64,000 nucleotides of DNA, taken from NCBI GenBank assembly GCA_902587325.1, contig CACIKV010000004.1, positions 1 through 64,000 of the forward strand. Reading direction: 5' to 3'. A program made the position numbers and the translations under genes. Positions 46,273-55,229 of this stretch are shown here, one piece after another (position 1 is the stretch's first letter; every line of letters starts with the position of its first letter). Under the pieces are notes generated by a model. The model saw nothing but the letters and a program-made list of their open reading frames with translations, had not been told where the DNA came from and ran no database searches. The DNA comes from an uncultured Bacteroidota bacterium. Lineage in GTDB: Bacteria; Bacteroidota; Bacteroidia; Flavobacteriales; Flavobacteriaceae.

Positions 46273-46285
46273 TGTTTGACAAACA
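46273..46285. promoter_or_regulatory. Candidate operator TGTTTG-A-CAAACA
   Basis: A perfect palindrome with 6-bp arms in the 118-base gap between the GH2 gene end and the enolase-family gene start, 86 bases before that start. It matches the element at 21702-21715 except for spacer length. Confidence 0.35.
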
Positions 46286-46304
46286 TGATATTCAGTTGAT
46301 AATA

Positions 46305-49277
46305 CTAGTTAAAATAATCAATCATATTTAATAAAATGATTTCAGAAACCGGATCAAAACCAATATTTTCTATTAGTTTAAGCGTTGATAATACCATTTT
46401 TCCTTTTTCATGTTTTACAATTGAAAGATCTGAACCAGACCAAACCTCACCTGAACCAATATAGTTTCTTTTTAAAATATTACCATCAGGAATTCTATCA
46501 AAAGCTATTGTTTGTACTATATTGTCCCCTTTAAAATTTCTTAAACTAATTGAGGGTGCGATATTTTCATATATCCCCGACAAATTAACATTAACTGGAA
46601 GATTCTTAAAAAATTTATGTTTAGAGTTTATATGCAATATACCGTCCCATAAACCTTGTGAAATATTTTTAACTGGTTTTTGCGGAAGATAATCGATTCC
46701 GTCAGCAATAAATGTAAGGTTAGGACCAATTCTTTTTCTTGTTTTTCCAGGTATTTTAAGAAATATAGCATTACCTCCTTCACTTACAAAATTATTTATA
46801 TCATCCATTTTATTACTAAAATTATCTGATCTATCTAATTTATTTTTTTCTATTACATTACCATCTTTAGAATTTGTAACATCTGAATAGATGTCATTAA
46901 TAATTACAGGAACATCTAGTGAAGTTGATTTACTAAAAATTTCATAATTAATATTATATTTTTTTAAAAAATCAATAATTCTATTGTCGTTTTTTATAAT
47001 AGCAACGTCCTTTGTAATTCTCCTTCTATCAATAAAAAAAACATTAAAAATAATTGAGCTAGAATAATCAATCAATTTATCTTTTAATATGGTTACTGTT
47101 ACTTCATATTCTCCTGTTTCTAGGTCATTACCTAAATTAATTTCATCGAGTGAATTAATCCCATTTTCGATAGAAATTTTTAATTTTTTATTGTAAATAG
47201 ATTTTTTAGTATTATTTAAAAGTTTAAAAGCACTAATTATTATCTCGTTTTTCTGTGCTGCATTTTCATTAATAATTTTAGTCGAAATTTTTACATCTTC
47301 ACCCTGGAAATAATTACGTTTATTTGTTCTTAATACTGCAATTTTAGGCAGGTTACCTTCTTTAGTTAGTTCATACGCAAGCCCTTTGGGATTTCTCCAA
47401 AGATCCAATAAACCAGCACCAATTATCCAGTCTCCTGCTGTCAATGCATGAACACAATATCCAATAATATTATCATTTGATCTAATTGCTTCAATCATTC
47501 TCTTATTGGCAATGCCATGTATTTCTTGTTGTTTTTTATAAAAGTTACTAGCATTTTTAAATAATTTAATAAGTCCAGTCTCTTTCAATTTCTCTTTAAT
47601 TTCTCTATTGAATCTAAGGTGATATAAGTATGGGTAAGTTATAGGATTTCCATGGTTTATAAAATCAATTTCATTATCTTCTAAATCTGGTAAACTACCA
47701 TATCCAATTTCAGAAACGTATGAAGGAATATTTGGAACAACATTCCTGCCTGGGGTTGGAGCATTTAGACCTCTTTTTTTATTTTCCTCATCACTGAAGC
47801 CAATTGTTAGAAAGCCATCAAATTTATTATTTGTTATGTTTGGACCAGGATAATTGTGAATATCATTAAATTTGAATGCTTTAGTACTATAAGGCAGATA
47901 TAAGTTTGCGCCTTCTGCCCATCCGCCTGATTCATCCAATATTAGTCTTGTGGGATCTAACTCTCTAGCCTTTAACGACATTGGTTTTAGCATATTGGCA
48001 AGAACAGGTCTTCTTATTTCATTGAACAATTCCCATTGAACTATTGAGGGATGATTTCGATCTCTCAGAATGGATTCCGTAATTTCATTTTCAACTCTTT
48101 TTGGTAGATAGGCAGTTTCAATTGGCATATCCATACACTCTATAGCCATGCTACCAACTGTTAAAATACCTAAAGAGTCTGCAATGTGAAGCCATTCTTT
48201 GGGAGGCGGTTTTCTCCATGGTCTAATCATATTAAATCCAGCATTTTTAGCCAATAAAATTTCTTTTATCATCATTTCTCTGGAATCAGGATATGATAGT
48301 TTAACTGGATACAAACCTTCAAAAAAAGCTGCTTTGAGATATAATGGCTTATCGTTTAAAAAAAATTTATTGTCTTTGACAGTAAACTCTCTTAATCCAA
48401 ATTTTTCATTTACATTATCTAAAATTTTATATGTTGTGTCATTTGAATTAATGTTAACCTCAAATAGGTTTATATTTAGATTATAAAGATTAGGGTTTTC
48501 TGGAGACCAAATTTTGTGCTTATTTATTTTCCCATTTATGTATTCTTTAACTTTTAAATTAGAATTCTTCAAATCAAAAAATTTTTCAATTTTATTTTGA
48601 TTATTTATCTCAGCTATAATTTTGTATAAACCATCACCAAGACCATTTACGATTTCATTTTCAATTGAAATTTCACCTGTTTTATGATTACTTTTAATAA
48701 AAACATCATTAATATGAGTATGACCTGTAAATGATAAATAAACATCTTGCCATATGCCGCCTGTGTATGACCCACGCCACTGAGGAGTCTCCATTTGTCC
48801 AATTCCATCAATTATTTTATCCTGAATAGTGATTGGTCCTAAAACTTTCACAATTAGTATATTTTCATTTTCAAAATCAACAACGTGTTCAATATTAAAA
48901 TTAAATGGTGAAAAACCGCCCTCATGAAATCCTAAAGAATTATCATTTAGAAATACTTCAGTTAAATAATTTGATGCATTAAAATTTAGATGAATTTTAT
49001 TTCCTTTTTTTGATTCGTTTACTTTAAATTTAGTCCTGTAGTAAACTACACCTTCATAATCTTTTTTAAATCTTTCCCAAACACTTGGTACCGTAATTTT
49101 TTCAATATTACCATTACTAAATCCATCATTGGAACTGAATTTCTTTATTTTTCCTTCATTATTTTTATCATAAATTATTTCCCATTCTCCATTAAGAGAT
49201 ATTGTTTCATCACGATTTAGTTGTGCATTTGTCGAACAAAAAAATATAAAAAATAAAAAAGCATTGATAAGTCTCAT
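46305..49277 (-). CDS. Glycoside hydrolase family 2 (beta-galactosidase/glucuronidase type), secreted
   Basis: A 990-residue GH2 enzyme with a signal peptide (FFCSTNAQLNRD). The order is an N-terminal jelly-roll sugar-binding domain (about 20-190, SLNGEWEIIYDKN), an Ig-like domain, and the TIM barrel starting near FFLNDKPLYLKAAFFEGLYP. The acid/base is in VQWELFNEIRRP and the nucleophile in YVSEIGYGSLPD. About 300 further residues include a possible Rossmann/ThuA-like domain (FVSEGGNAIFLKIPGK). No T9SS sorting domain is seen, so it is likely periplasmic. Substrate specificity cannot be read from these motifs. Confidence 0.88.
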   Translation of the reverse strand: MRLINAFLFFIFFCSTNAQLNRDETISLNGEWEIIYDKNNEGKIKKFSSNDGFSNGNIEKITVPSVWERFKKDYEGVVYYRTKFKVNESKKGNKIHLNFNASNYLTEVFLNDNSLGFHEGGFSPFNFNIEHVVDFENENILIVKVLGPITIQDKIIDGIGQMETPQWRGSYTGGIWQDVYLSFTGHTHINDVFIKSNHKTGEISIENEIVNGLGDGLYKIIAEINNQNKIEKFFDLKNSNLKVKEYINGKINKHKIWSPENPNLYNLNINLFEVNINSNDTTYKILDNVNEKFGLREFTVKDNKFFLNDKPLYLKAAFFEGLYPVKLSYPDSREMMIKEILLAKNAGFNMIRPWRKPPPKEWLHIADSLGILTVGSMAIECMDMPIETAYLPKRVENEITESILRDRNHPSIVQWELFNEIRRPVLANMLKPMSLKARELDPTRLILDESGGWAEGANLYLPYSTKAFKFNDIHNYPGPNITNNKFDGFLTIGFSDEENKKRGLNAPTPGRNVVPNIPSYVSEIGYGSLPDLEDNEIDFINHGNPITYPYLYHLRFNREIKEKLKETGLIKLFKNASNFYKKQQEIHGIANKRMIEAIRSNDNIIGYCVHALTAGDWIIGAGLLDLWRNPKGLAYELTKEGNLPKIAVLRTNKRNYFQGEDVKISTKIINENAAQKNEIIISAFKLLNNTKKSIYNKKLKISIENGINSLDEINLGNDLETGEYEVTVTILKDKLIDYSSSIIFNVFFIDRRRITKDVAIIKNDNRIIDFLKKYNINYEIFSKSTSLDVPVIINDIYSDVTNSKDGNVIEKNKLDRSDNFSNKMDDINNFVSEGGNAIFLKIPGKTRKRIGPNLTFIADGIDYLPQKPVKNISQGLWDGILHINSKHKFFKNLPVNVNLSGIYENIAPSISLRNFKGDNIVQTIAFDRIPDGNILKRNYIGSGEVWSGSDLSIVKHEKGKMVLSTLKLIENIGFDPVSEIILLNMIDYFN

Positions 49278-49373
49278 ATTTCAAGTTTGTATCTTTAAAT
49301 TACCAAAACTTTTTAATAATAGATTATTTAATTAGACTGAAAGATAATTTTTGAAACTGAAATGATAAAAAAC

Positions 49374-49805
49374 TTAGTATTTATTATTTTTTGATCCGAA
49401 TCTTGCTATATATATAAAACAAAAAATTGGAAGTATAAATGAAAAGTTTATTTCTGAAATACCAAAAAATCTAATATCATTAACTGAATATCCGCCTATA
49501 TCAATTATTGTTGCTTGCAACTTTGGCATTAGCGCTCCTCCAACAATAGCCATTATTAGTCCAGCAGATCCAATTTTACTCTCTTCACTGTTTAAATTAC
49601 TAAGTGATAGTCCATAAATAGTTGGGAAATTTATCGACATAAAAAATGATACTCCAACCAGTAAGCACAAGCCTGCAACTCCTTCAAATACAATTGCACC
49701 AAAAGTAAATATCGATGCAAGAATTGCATAATATTTTAATAGATCACCTGCATTAATGTATTTCAATAAATACGTACCTACGGCTCTTCCAGTAAAAAAA
49801 AATAG
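49374..49805 (-). pseudogene. C-terminal remnant of a FucP-like MFS permease
   Basis: The ORF track gives 130 residues starting at a TTG, but homology-like sequence continues in frame upstream (FFFTGRAVGTYLLKYINAG) to an in-frame TAG at 49806-49808. The visible part matches the C-terminal third of L-fucose:H+ symporters (SFFMSINFPTIYGLSLSNL and GSAGLIMAIVGGALMPKLQA). The N-terminal two thirds (about 280-300 residues) are absent; the GH78-like gene begins its 3' end only 7 bases upstream. It is therefore a truncated gene, not a full transporter. Confidence 0.85.
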
Positions 49806-49812
49806 CTAAACT

Positions 49813-52368
49813 TTAAAAAGTAATTTCATATTCACCATTTGTTAATTCTATATAATTTTTATTGGTTCCATTAAAAATTACAGGCTTAAAATTCACTTTG
49901 ACTGTTTTTTTACTATTTAAACTCAAAAGGTCAATCTTTACTAGCATTCCATCCGGGATACTTAATTTTAAATAAGATTTATTATCAATTTGCCAACTGA
50001 TCGATAATTTCCCAAATGGACTTGGGAATTGCCCTTCAATATTTTTTAGGTTAAAATTTGGCTTTGAAATAATCACTTCCGTCATTCCAGGCTTAGTTGT
50101 TTGTAATCCGAATACATACTCAGTAATAAGAATTGGAGGAAATACACTTTCAGTTTGAGCATCACTTCGAGTTCTTTCTACAAATTCGCCAGTCCTACCA
50201 GTACCATTTCGCCACCATTCTTCCCATAGTGTTCCATTTGTATCATTCTTAAGCATATGTTTAAAACGGTCATATAGCAAATTTAACGATGCCTTTTCGT
50301 ATCCGTATTCTGCTAGCCCTTTATGTAAAAAAAAAGACATTGCTGGACTTACCATGACAATACCATTTTCTCTTCTAATAAAGTTATGATTGTCTTTTTT
50401 TAATAATGTGTTTGCAATTGCTTTGCCCTGATTTCGAGTAGCTATTTTTCCTGCTAAAGCCATTGCATTCCCATGTTCGCTATAATGATTAGATCGTCTT
50501 CCATTGTTATAAGAATCTGCAAACAATTGTTTATCATTATCCCACAGAAGTTGTAATGATTTCCTTAATTTTTTTGCCATTTGTAAATACCTGTCGCTTT
50601 CTTTTGTTTTATCCAGCCATTTCAAAATTTTCGAATAATCTTCTAATGCACCTAAATAATGTCCATTTAAATTTAAATTCGCACCTGTTCTATCATTTAA
50701 AGTATGATCCAGCCAATAGGCAAAAGGAGGACTATCGATCATTTCGAGTTTATTTGTGTAGGAATTTAAAAGTTTCATTAACCTTTCAGCGAAAGGCAAA
50801 AGTTCTTTAACTGTTTCATAATCTCCAGAATATAATAAGTAGCTATATAAACTTCGTATCCATAAACAGTTAGAATCTAAAATAACCATAAAATCATCAC
50901 CTGTTAATGGTGCATAAGCTGGCATTAAACCATTTGCTTGCTGTTCTTGTGCAATTTGAACCAAGTAGCGACGTTGTAACGCGTAATCACCAAAGGTTAA
51001 AAAGTTACCTAATGCTGCATAGTACCCTGTTTGTGCATATTGTCTTCTTTCTCTGTAATTATCAGTGTAGGCGTCTGTGGTACAAACATTTATAGTTTTT
51101 GTTGAGGCATGCCATAAATCTTCAATCCATGTAGCTTCTGGAACTGAGATTTTACCTTTTTTTTCAAAAGGATATTGTAATTGTTGAATTCCTGCATATT
51201 GAATTTTTAGATTTTTTGTATTTCCCTTTATTGCAAGTGTCAAGTAACGAGTTGGTTTAAAATACATTGCTTGCCATGTATTTTTATTTTCAGATAATAT
51301 TATTTTGTCATGATAATTTGAGGCTACAATATTATGTGTAAATGATTGATCTATAACATAAGGAGCTGCTAAAATGTGTATTTCAGTATTTTTTTCACCT
51401 TCAAGAACTAATTTCGGTTTTCCGTTGATGACTTCTCCAAAATCAAAAACCAAATACCAAGTTTTATTTTGAGATGATGGAATAATTAACGGTTGATTAT
51501 TATTTATATAATTTTTTAATCCTTTTGATATGTTCTTGTCAAGAAAACCATCAAGAGCCAGTGATGTATTGTCAACATCATCAGATTCAATTAGCTTAGC
51601 ATGTATAATTTTGATAGCTTTAATTTCTTTTTCTTTTAAATACGGAATGTCTCTTGGAACCAAATTAGTCCATGGTGTTGTTAATGTAGTTGCCTTATCA
51701 GACAGTTTTGGAGAAGGCCATCCAGAATTACGTTTTAAAGGGATAGCATTTTCCCAATTGGAATCGTTAAAATCAATAGTTTCAAAACCAACGATTTTAT
51801 TGTTTAGGTTGATGTTGTCATTAACTACAAGTTGAAATCTGTTTATCGGTTTTGAGTTATTGTCCCATGATAAATCATTGATTACTTTCCAACTTTCGTT
51901 TGTAATAATTATTTTTTCGTCCGTATCTAACTGAACTAGTAATCCAGCTCTTCCATTAAGATGATATGATTTTGTACCCCTTTGAAAATGTACACGAGCT
52001 GCTATTGTGTTTTTACCTTTTTGCAATATTGATGAAATATCTAAAATATCAAAAGATTGATGATGCGGAGCTGACCTTGCAGGACCCTGACAAACGTACT
52101 TTCCATTTATGTAAAGCTCATATTTTGTGGATGCTGAAATTCTTAATTTGGAAATGGCTGGTTTTTCTTTCAGATTAAAAGAATTTCTTGCTAACATAAC
52201 ATCAGATTCCATTTTTTCAGGTAACCAAATCCATTTTGCTTTCCAATTAGTATTAAACTTTCCATTATAATCTTGGGTCCAATAACCTTTAACTTCGTTT
52301 GGAAGATCTGAAATTTGACTGCTACTTAAAATTGAAAAGAGTAATAAAAAAATACGTGCAAATTTCAT
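49813..52368 (-). CDS. GH78-like glycosidase (alpha-L-rhamnosidase family), secreted
   Basis: An 851-residue protein with an N-terminal signal sequence (LLFSILSSSQIS). Order: jelly-roll domains (KAKWIWLPEKMESDVMLARN; STKYELYINGKYVCQGPARS), a middle beta domain, then the (alpha/alpha)6 barrel. The GH78 hallmark reads DAYTDNYRERRQYAQTG, keeping the general-acid Glu region, and the second catalytic block is GTLWEEWWRNGTG. Rhamnosidase is the family name, but members on other sugars are possible. By eye it is less AT-rich than its neighbours. It ends 7 bases from the FucP remnant. Confidence 0.82.
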   Translation of the reverse strand: MKFARIFLLLFSILSSSQISDLPNEVKGYWTQDYNGKFNTNWKAKWIWLPEKMESDVMLARNSFNLKEKPAISKLRISASTKYELYINGKYVCQGPARSAPHHQSFDILDISSILQKGKNTIAARVHFQRGTKSYHLNGRAGLLVQLDTDEKIIITNESWKVINDLSWDNNSKPINRFQLVVNDNINLNNKIVGFETIDFNDSNWENAIPLKRNSGWPSPKLSDKATTLTTPWTNLVPRDIPYLKEKEIKAIKIIHAKLIESDDVDNTSLALDGFLDKNISKGLKNYINNNQPLIIPSSQNKTWYLVFDFGEVINGKPKLVLEGEKNTEIHILAAPYVIDQSFTHNIVASNYHDKIILSENKNTWQAMYFKPTRYLTLAIKGNTKNLKIQYAGIQQLQYPFEKKGKISVPEATWIEDLWHASTKTINVCTTDAYTDNYRERRQYAQTGYYAALGNFLTFGDYALQRRYLVQIAQEQQANGLMPAYAPLTGDDFMVILDSNCLWIRSLYSYLLYSGDYETVKELLPFAERLMKLLNSYTNKLEMIDSPPFAYWLDHTLNDRTGANLNLNGHYLGALEDYSKILKWLDKTKESDRYLQMAKKLRKSLQLLWDNDKQLFADSYNNGRRSNHYSEHGNAMALAGKIATRNQGKAIANTLLKKDNHNFIRRENGIVMVSPAMSFFLHKGLAEYGYEKASLNLLYDRFKHMLKNDTNGTLWEEWWRNGTGRTGEFVERTRSDAQTESVFPPILITEYVFGLQTTKPGMTEVIISKPNFNLKNIEGQFPSPFGKLSISWQIDNKSYLKLSIPDGMLVKIDLLSLNSKKTVKVNFKPVIFNGTNKNYIELTNGEYEITF

Positions 52369-52446
52369 AATATATCTAAGCTAAAGAAAAAATAAATAAA
52401 ACAAAAAAGTAGTATTAATTGAATATTATCATATAACATTCAAATA

Positions 52447-52478
52447 AAAACGGACTAGTAAAAAAACTAGTCCGTTTT
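52447..52478 (-). terminator. Terminator downstream of initiator tRNA
   Basis: AAAACGGACTAGT-AAAAAA-ACTAGTCCGTTTT: a perfect 13-bp stem with a 6-base loop. On the minus strand it is followed by a T-rich tract, directly after the tRNA gene. Confidence 0.85.
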
Positions 52479-52483
52479 CATAG

Positions 52484-52556
<73 letters not shown>

Positions 52557-52667
52557 ATTTGGAATGCAAATATATGATAAAAAAAATTATCGAAATATTC
52601 AGTTAAAATTATTTAGTATTTAAATAATGAGGTTTAACGTTTTTTATGAAAAATATAATTAGAAAAC

Positions 52668-52675
52668 TAAATTTG
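52668..52675 (+). promoter_or_regulatory. Candidate -7 element immediately before era
   Basis: TAAATTTG matches TAnnTTTG perfectly and ends 5 bases before the era GTG, so transcription from it would start at or next to the start codon (possible leaderless mRNA). No clear -33 TTG is visible. Confidence 0.4.
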
Positions 52676-52679
52676 TATT

Positions 52680-53564
52680 GTGAAACATAAATCTGCTTTT
52701 ATAAATATCATTGGAAATCCAAACGTAGGAAAATCTTCCTTAGTTAATTCTTTTATGGGTTATAAACTTTCAATTATAACTGCTAAAGCTCAAACTACTA
52801 GACATAGAATTTTTTGTATTCTAAACAGTAAAAATTTTCAGTTTGTCTTCTCCGATACACCTGGACTTATAGAACCTAAAAATAAGCTTCATGAATCAAT
52901 GATGAATTTTGTAAAATCATCATATGATGATGCTGATATAATTATTTATGTAGTTGATGCATCAAGCAAAGAAATTATTAATAAAAATTTTAAATTAAAA
53001 TTAAAATCTTTAAGTATTCCTGTCATAATAGTAATCAATAAAATTGATTTAATTAATAATGAAAAACTACACCTATTAATCGAAGAAATTAAAAATGATT
53101 TTACGGATTCATTAATTTTTCCAATTTCAGTCAAAGAAAATTTTAATGTTAAAACCGTTTTAGAAAACTTAAAGAATTTATCTCCAATTTCACCACCTTA
53201 TTTTCCCAAGGATCAAATAACCGATAAACCAGAGCGTTTTTTCGTAAATGAAATTATAAGAGAAAAAATACTTAAATTCTATAAAAAAGAGATTCCATAT
53301 GCAGTTGAAGTAGTTACAAATTCTTTTAAATATTCAAATAAAATCCTAAAAATTGACTCAACAATCTATGTTGAAAGATCGACTCAAAAGGGAATTCTAA
53401 TTGGTCATAAAGGCAAATCTCTCACTGAAATAGGAAAGAAATCAAGAATTGAATTGGAAAATTTTTTTAATAAAAAAGTTTTTTTAGAGATTAGAGTTAA
53501 GGTTAGTAAGAATTGGAAATCAAGCAGATCATCATTAAAAAGGTTTGGATATGATTCTAATTAA
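52680..53564 (+). CDS. era: GTPase Era
   Basis: Era is a GTPase that helps mature 16S rRNA and assemble the 30S subunit. The 294-residue protein has G1 GNPNVGKSS, G3 DTPGL, G4 NKID, and a C-terminal KH RNA-binding domain (LIGHKGKSLTEIGKKSRIEL). The start is a GTG at 52680, fixed by the conserved N-terminus KHKSAFINIIGNPNVGKSS. der follows 42 bases downstream with its own -7 element. Confidence 0.96.
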   Translation: MKHKSAFINIIGNPNVGKSSLVNSFMGYKLSIITAKAQTTRHRIFCILNSKNFQFVFSDTPGLIEPKNKLHESMMNFVKSSYDDADIIIYVVDASSKEIINKNFKLKLKSLSIPVIIVINKIDLINNEKLHLLIEEIKNDFTDSLIFPISVKENFNVKTVLENLKNLSPISPPYFPKDQITDKPERFFVNEIIREKILKFYKKEIPYAVEVVTNSFKYSNKILKIDSTIYVERSTQKGILIGHKGKSLTEIGKKSRIELENFFNKKVFLEIRVKVSKNWKSSRSSLKRFGYDSN

Positions 53565-53581
53565 AATTGCTTGTAATAAGT

Positions 53582-53589
53582 TAGATTTG
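53582..53589 (+). promoter_or_regulatory. Candidate -7 element for der
   Basis: TAGATTTG matches TAnnTTTG perfectly, 17 bases before the der ATG. TTG triplets occur upstream at 53567 and 53571 but at shorter than normal spacing. Confidence 0.45.
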
Positions 53590-53606
53590 TAATCTTTTTT
53601 TAAATA

Positions 53607-54911
53607 ATGGAGTCAATTGTTGCTATAGTTGGAAGACCAAACGTTGGAAAATCTACACTTTTTAATAGATTATCTAAAAGGAATCTTGCTATTGTTGATC
53701 CTCAAAGTGGTGTTACTAGAGATAGACATTATTCTTCTTCAGATTGGAACGGTAAAAAATTTACAATAATTGATACTGGAGGATATGTAACAGGGAGTGA
53801 TGATAAATATGAAAAGGAAATTGATAAACAAGTAATTATTGCATTAGAGGAATGTGATAAAATAATTTTCGTTGTTGATGTAAATGAATCGAATAATTCT
53901 TTGGATAAAGAAATTTCTAAAATATTACATAAAACAAATAAACCAGTTCTTTTAGCTGTAAATAAAGTTGATAAGAATAGTCTTATAAATGATTCTCTAG
54001 AATTTTACAATTTAGGTTTTGAAAGTTTGTTTGCACTATCAGCAATTAATGGTAGTGGTACTGGAGAATTACTAGATGAATTAGTTAGTAATTTTAATAA
54101 AGATGAAAAGGAAATTGATAACGATTTGCCATCTTTTGCTGTAGTTGGTAGACCTAATGCAGGTAAATCTTCTTTTATTAATGCAATTATCGGAGAAGAT
54201 AGAAATATAGTTAAGAATGAACCTGGTACAACCAGAGATAGTATTGATACTATTTATAATAAGTTTGATTTTAAATTTAAAATCATTGATACTGCAGGAA
54301 TAAGAAAAAAATCAAAAATTGATTCTAATTTAGAATTTTATTCTGTTGTTAGATCAATAAAATCAATCGAACAATGTGATGTTTGTCTTTTGATCATTGA
54401 TGCTAGTAGAGGATTTGATAGTCAAATTAAAAATATTTTTTGGCTCGCTCATAGAAGGAATAAAGCAATAATTATTTTAGTAAATAAATGGGATTTAGTT
54501 GAAAAGTCTAATAACACAGTGAAAGATTTTGAAAAATTAATCAAAAAAGAAATACAACCTTTTGATGATATAAATATCTTATTTATCTCATGTATTAATA
54601 AACAAAGAATTTATAAATCTTTGGAGTGTGCTATCGAAGTATTTAAAACCAGATCCAAGCAAATAAAAACAAGTAAATTAAATAACGATTTGTTACCATT
54701 AATTCACTCATATCCACCTCCTTCAAACAAAGGAAAAAGAATAAAAATCAAGTATTGTAGTCAGCTACCTGGTAAATATCCTCAATTTGCTTTTTTTGCG
54801 AATCTTCCACAGTATATAAAAGACCCATACAAAAGATTTTTAGAAAATAATATTAGAAAAATTTATGGATTCACAAGTGTTCCAATAAAAATATATTTTA
54901 GAAAGAAGTAA
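53607..54911 (+). CDS. der: Ribosome biogenesis GTPase Der (EngA)
   Basis: Der has two GTPase domains in tandem and acts in 50S subunit assembly. Domain 1 shows GRPNVGKSTLFNRLSKR, DTGGY and NKVDK; domain 2 shows GRPNAGKSSFINA, DTAGIRKKSK and NKWDL. A C-terminal KH-like domain follows (PGKYPQFAFFANLPQYIKDP). 434 residues, full length. Convergent with the MerR gene, whose stop codon lies directly next to it. Confidence 0.97.
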   Translation: MESIVAIVGRPNVGKSTLFNRLSKRNLAIVDPQSGVTRDRHYSSSDWNGKKFTIIDTGGYVTGSDDKYEKEIDKQVIIALEECDKIIFVVDVNESNNSLDKEISKILHKTNKPVLLAVNKVDKNSLINDSLEFYNLGFESLFALSAINGSGTGELLDELVSNFNKDEKEIDNDLPSFAVVGRPNAGKSSFINAIIGEDRNIVKNEPGTTRDSIDTIYNKFDFKFKIIDTAGIRKKSKIDSNLEFYSVVRSIKSIEQCDVCLLIIDASRGFDSQIKNIFWLAHRRNKAIIILVNKWDLVEKSNNTVKDFEKLIKKEIQPFDDINILFISCINKQRIYKSLECAIEVFKTRSKQIKTSKLNNDLLPLIHSYPPPSNKGKRIKIKYCSQLPGKYPQFAFFANLPQYIKDPYKRFLENNIRKIYGFTSVPIKIYFRKK

Positions 54912-55229
54912 TTATAATTCTTTTTCAATATTTTCTAAATTAAATTTTATTTTTTCTAGTTTTTGTACGATTTCAATTTTTTTTGATTCCGTTTTTAATT
55001 TTTCTTTGGCTCCCTCAATTGTAAAACCTCTAATTTTTAAAAGATTATAAATTAGTTTGAGATTTTCAATATCAATTGAATTGTATTTTCTTGTGCCCTT
55101 GATTGTTTTTTTTGGATTCAATATTTCAAATTCTTTTTCCCAAAACCTCAACAATGATGGGTTAAGATTAAAAGCATTTGATATCTCTCCAATATTGTAG
55201 TAAAGTTTTTCTGGAAGATTTATTTTCAT
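54912..55229 (-). CDS. MerR-family transcriptional regulator
   Basis: A 105-residue protein made almost wholly of a MerR winged-helix DNA-binding domain: KLYYNIGEISNAFNLNPSLL, RFWEKEFEILNPKKTIKGTR and the wing RKYNSIDIENLKLIY, followed by a short dimerisation helix. There is no ligand or metal-binding domain. It shares one base with the start region of the M23 peptidase gene (overlap at 55229), so both form one transcript. This pairing is common in flavobacteria. Confidence 0.9.
   Translation of the reverse strand: MKINLPEKLYYNIGEISNAFNLNPSLLRFWEKEFEILNPKKTIKGTRKYNSIDIENLKLIYNLLKIRGFTIEGAKEKLKTESKKIEIVQKLEKIKFNLENIEKEL

Noticed and set aside
49374-49766. Intact small membrane protein of 130 residues
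   Set aside because: The sequence matches only the C-terminal third of FucP-like permeases and homology continues upstream of the proposed TTG start into a stop codon.
16989-52368. Ulvan as the confident substrate (S1_7, GH78, RhaT-like and GH2 present)
   Set aside because: No ulvan lyase family, GH105, or rhamnose catabolic genes were recognised, and the kinase step excludes 6-deoxy sugars; kept only as an alternative.
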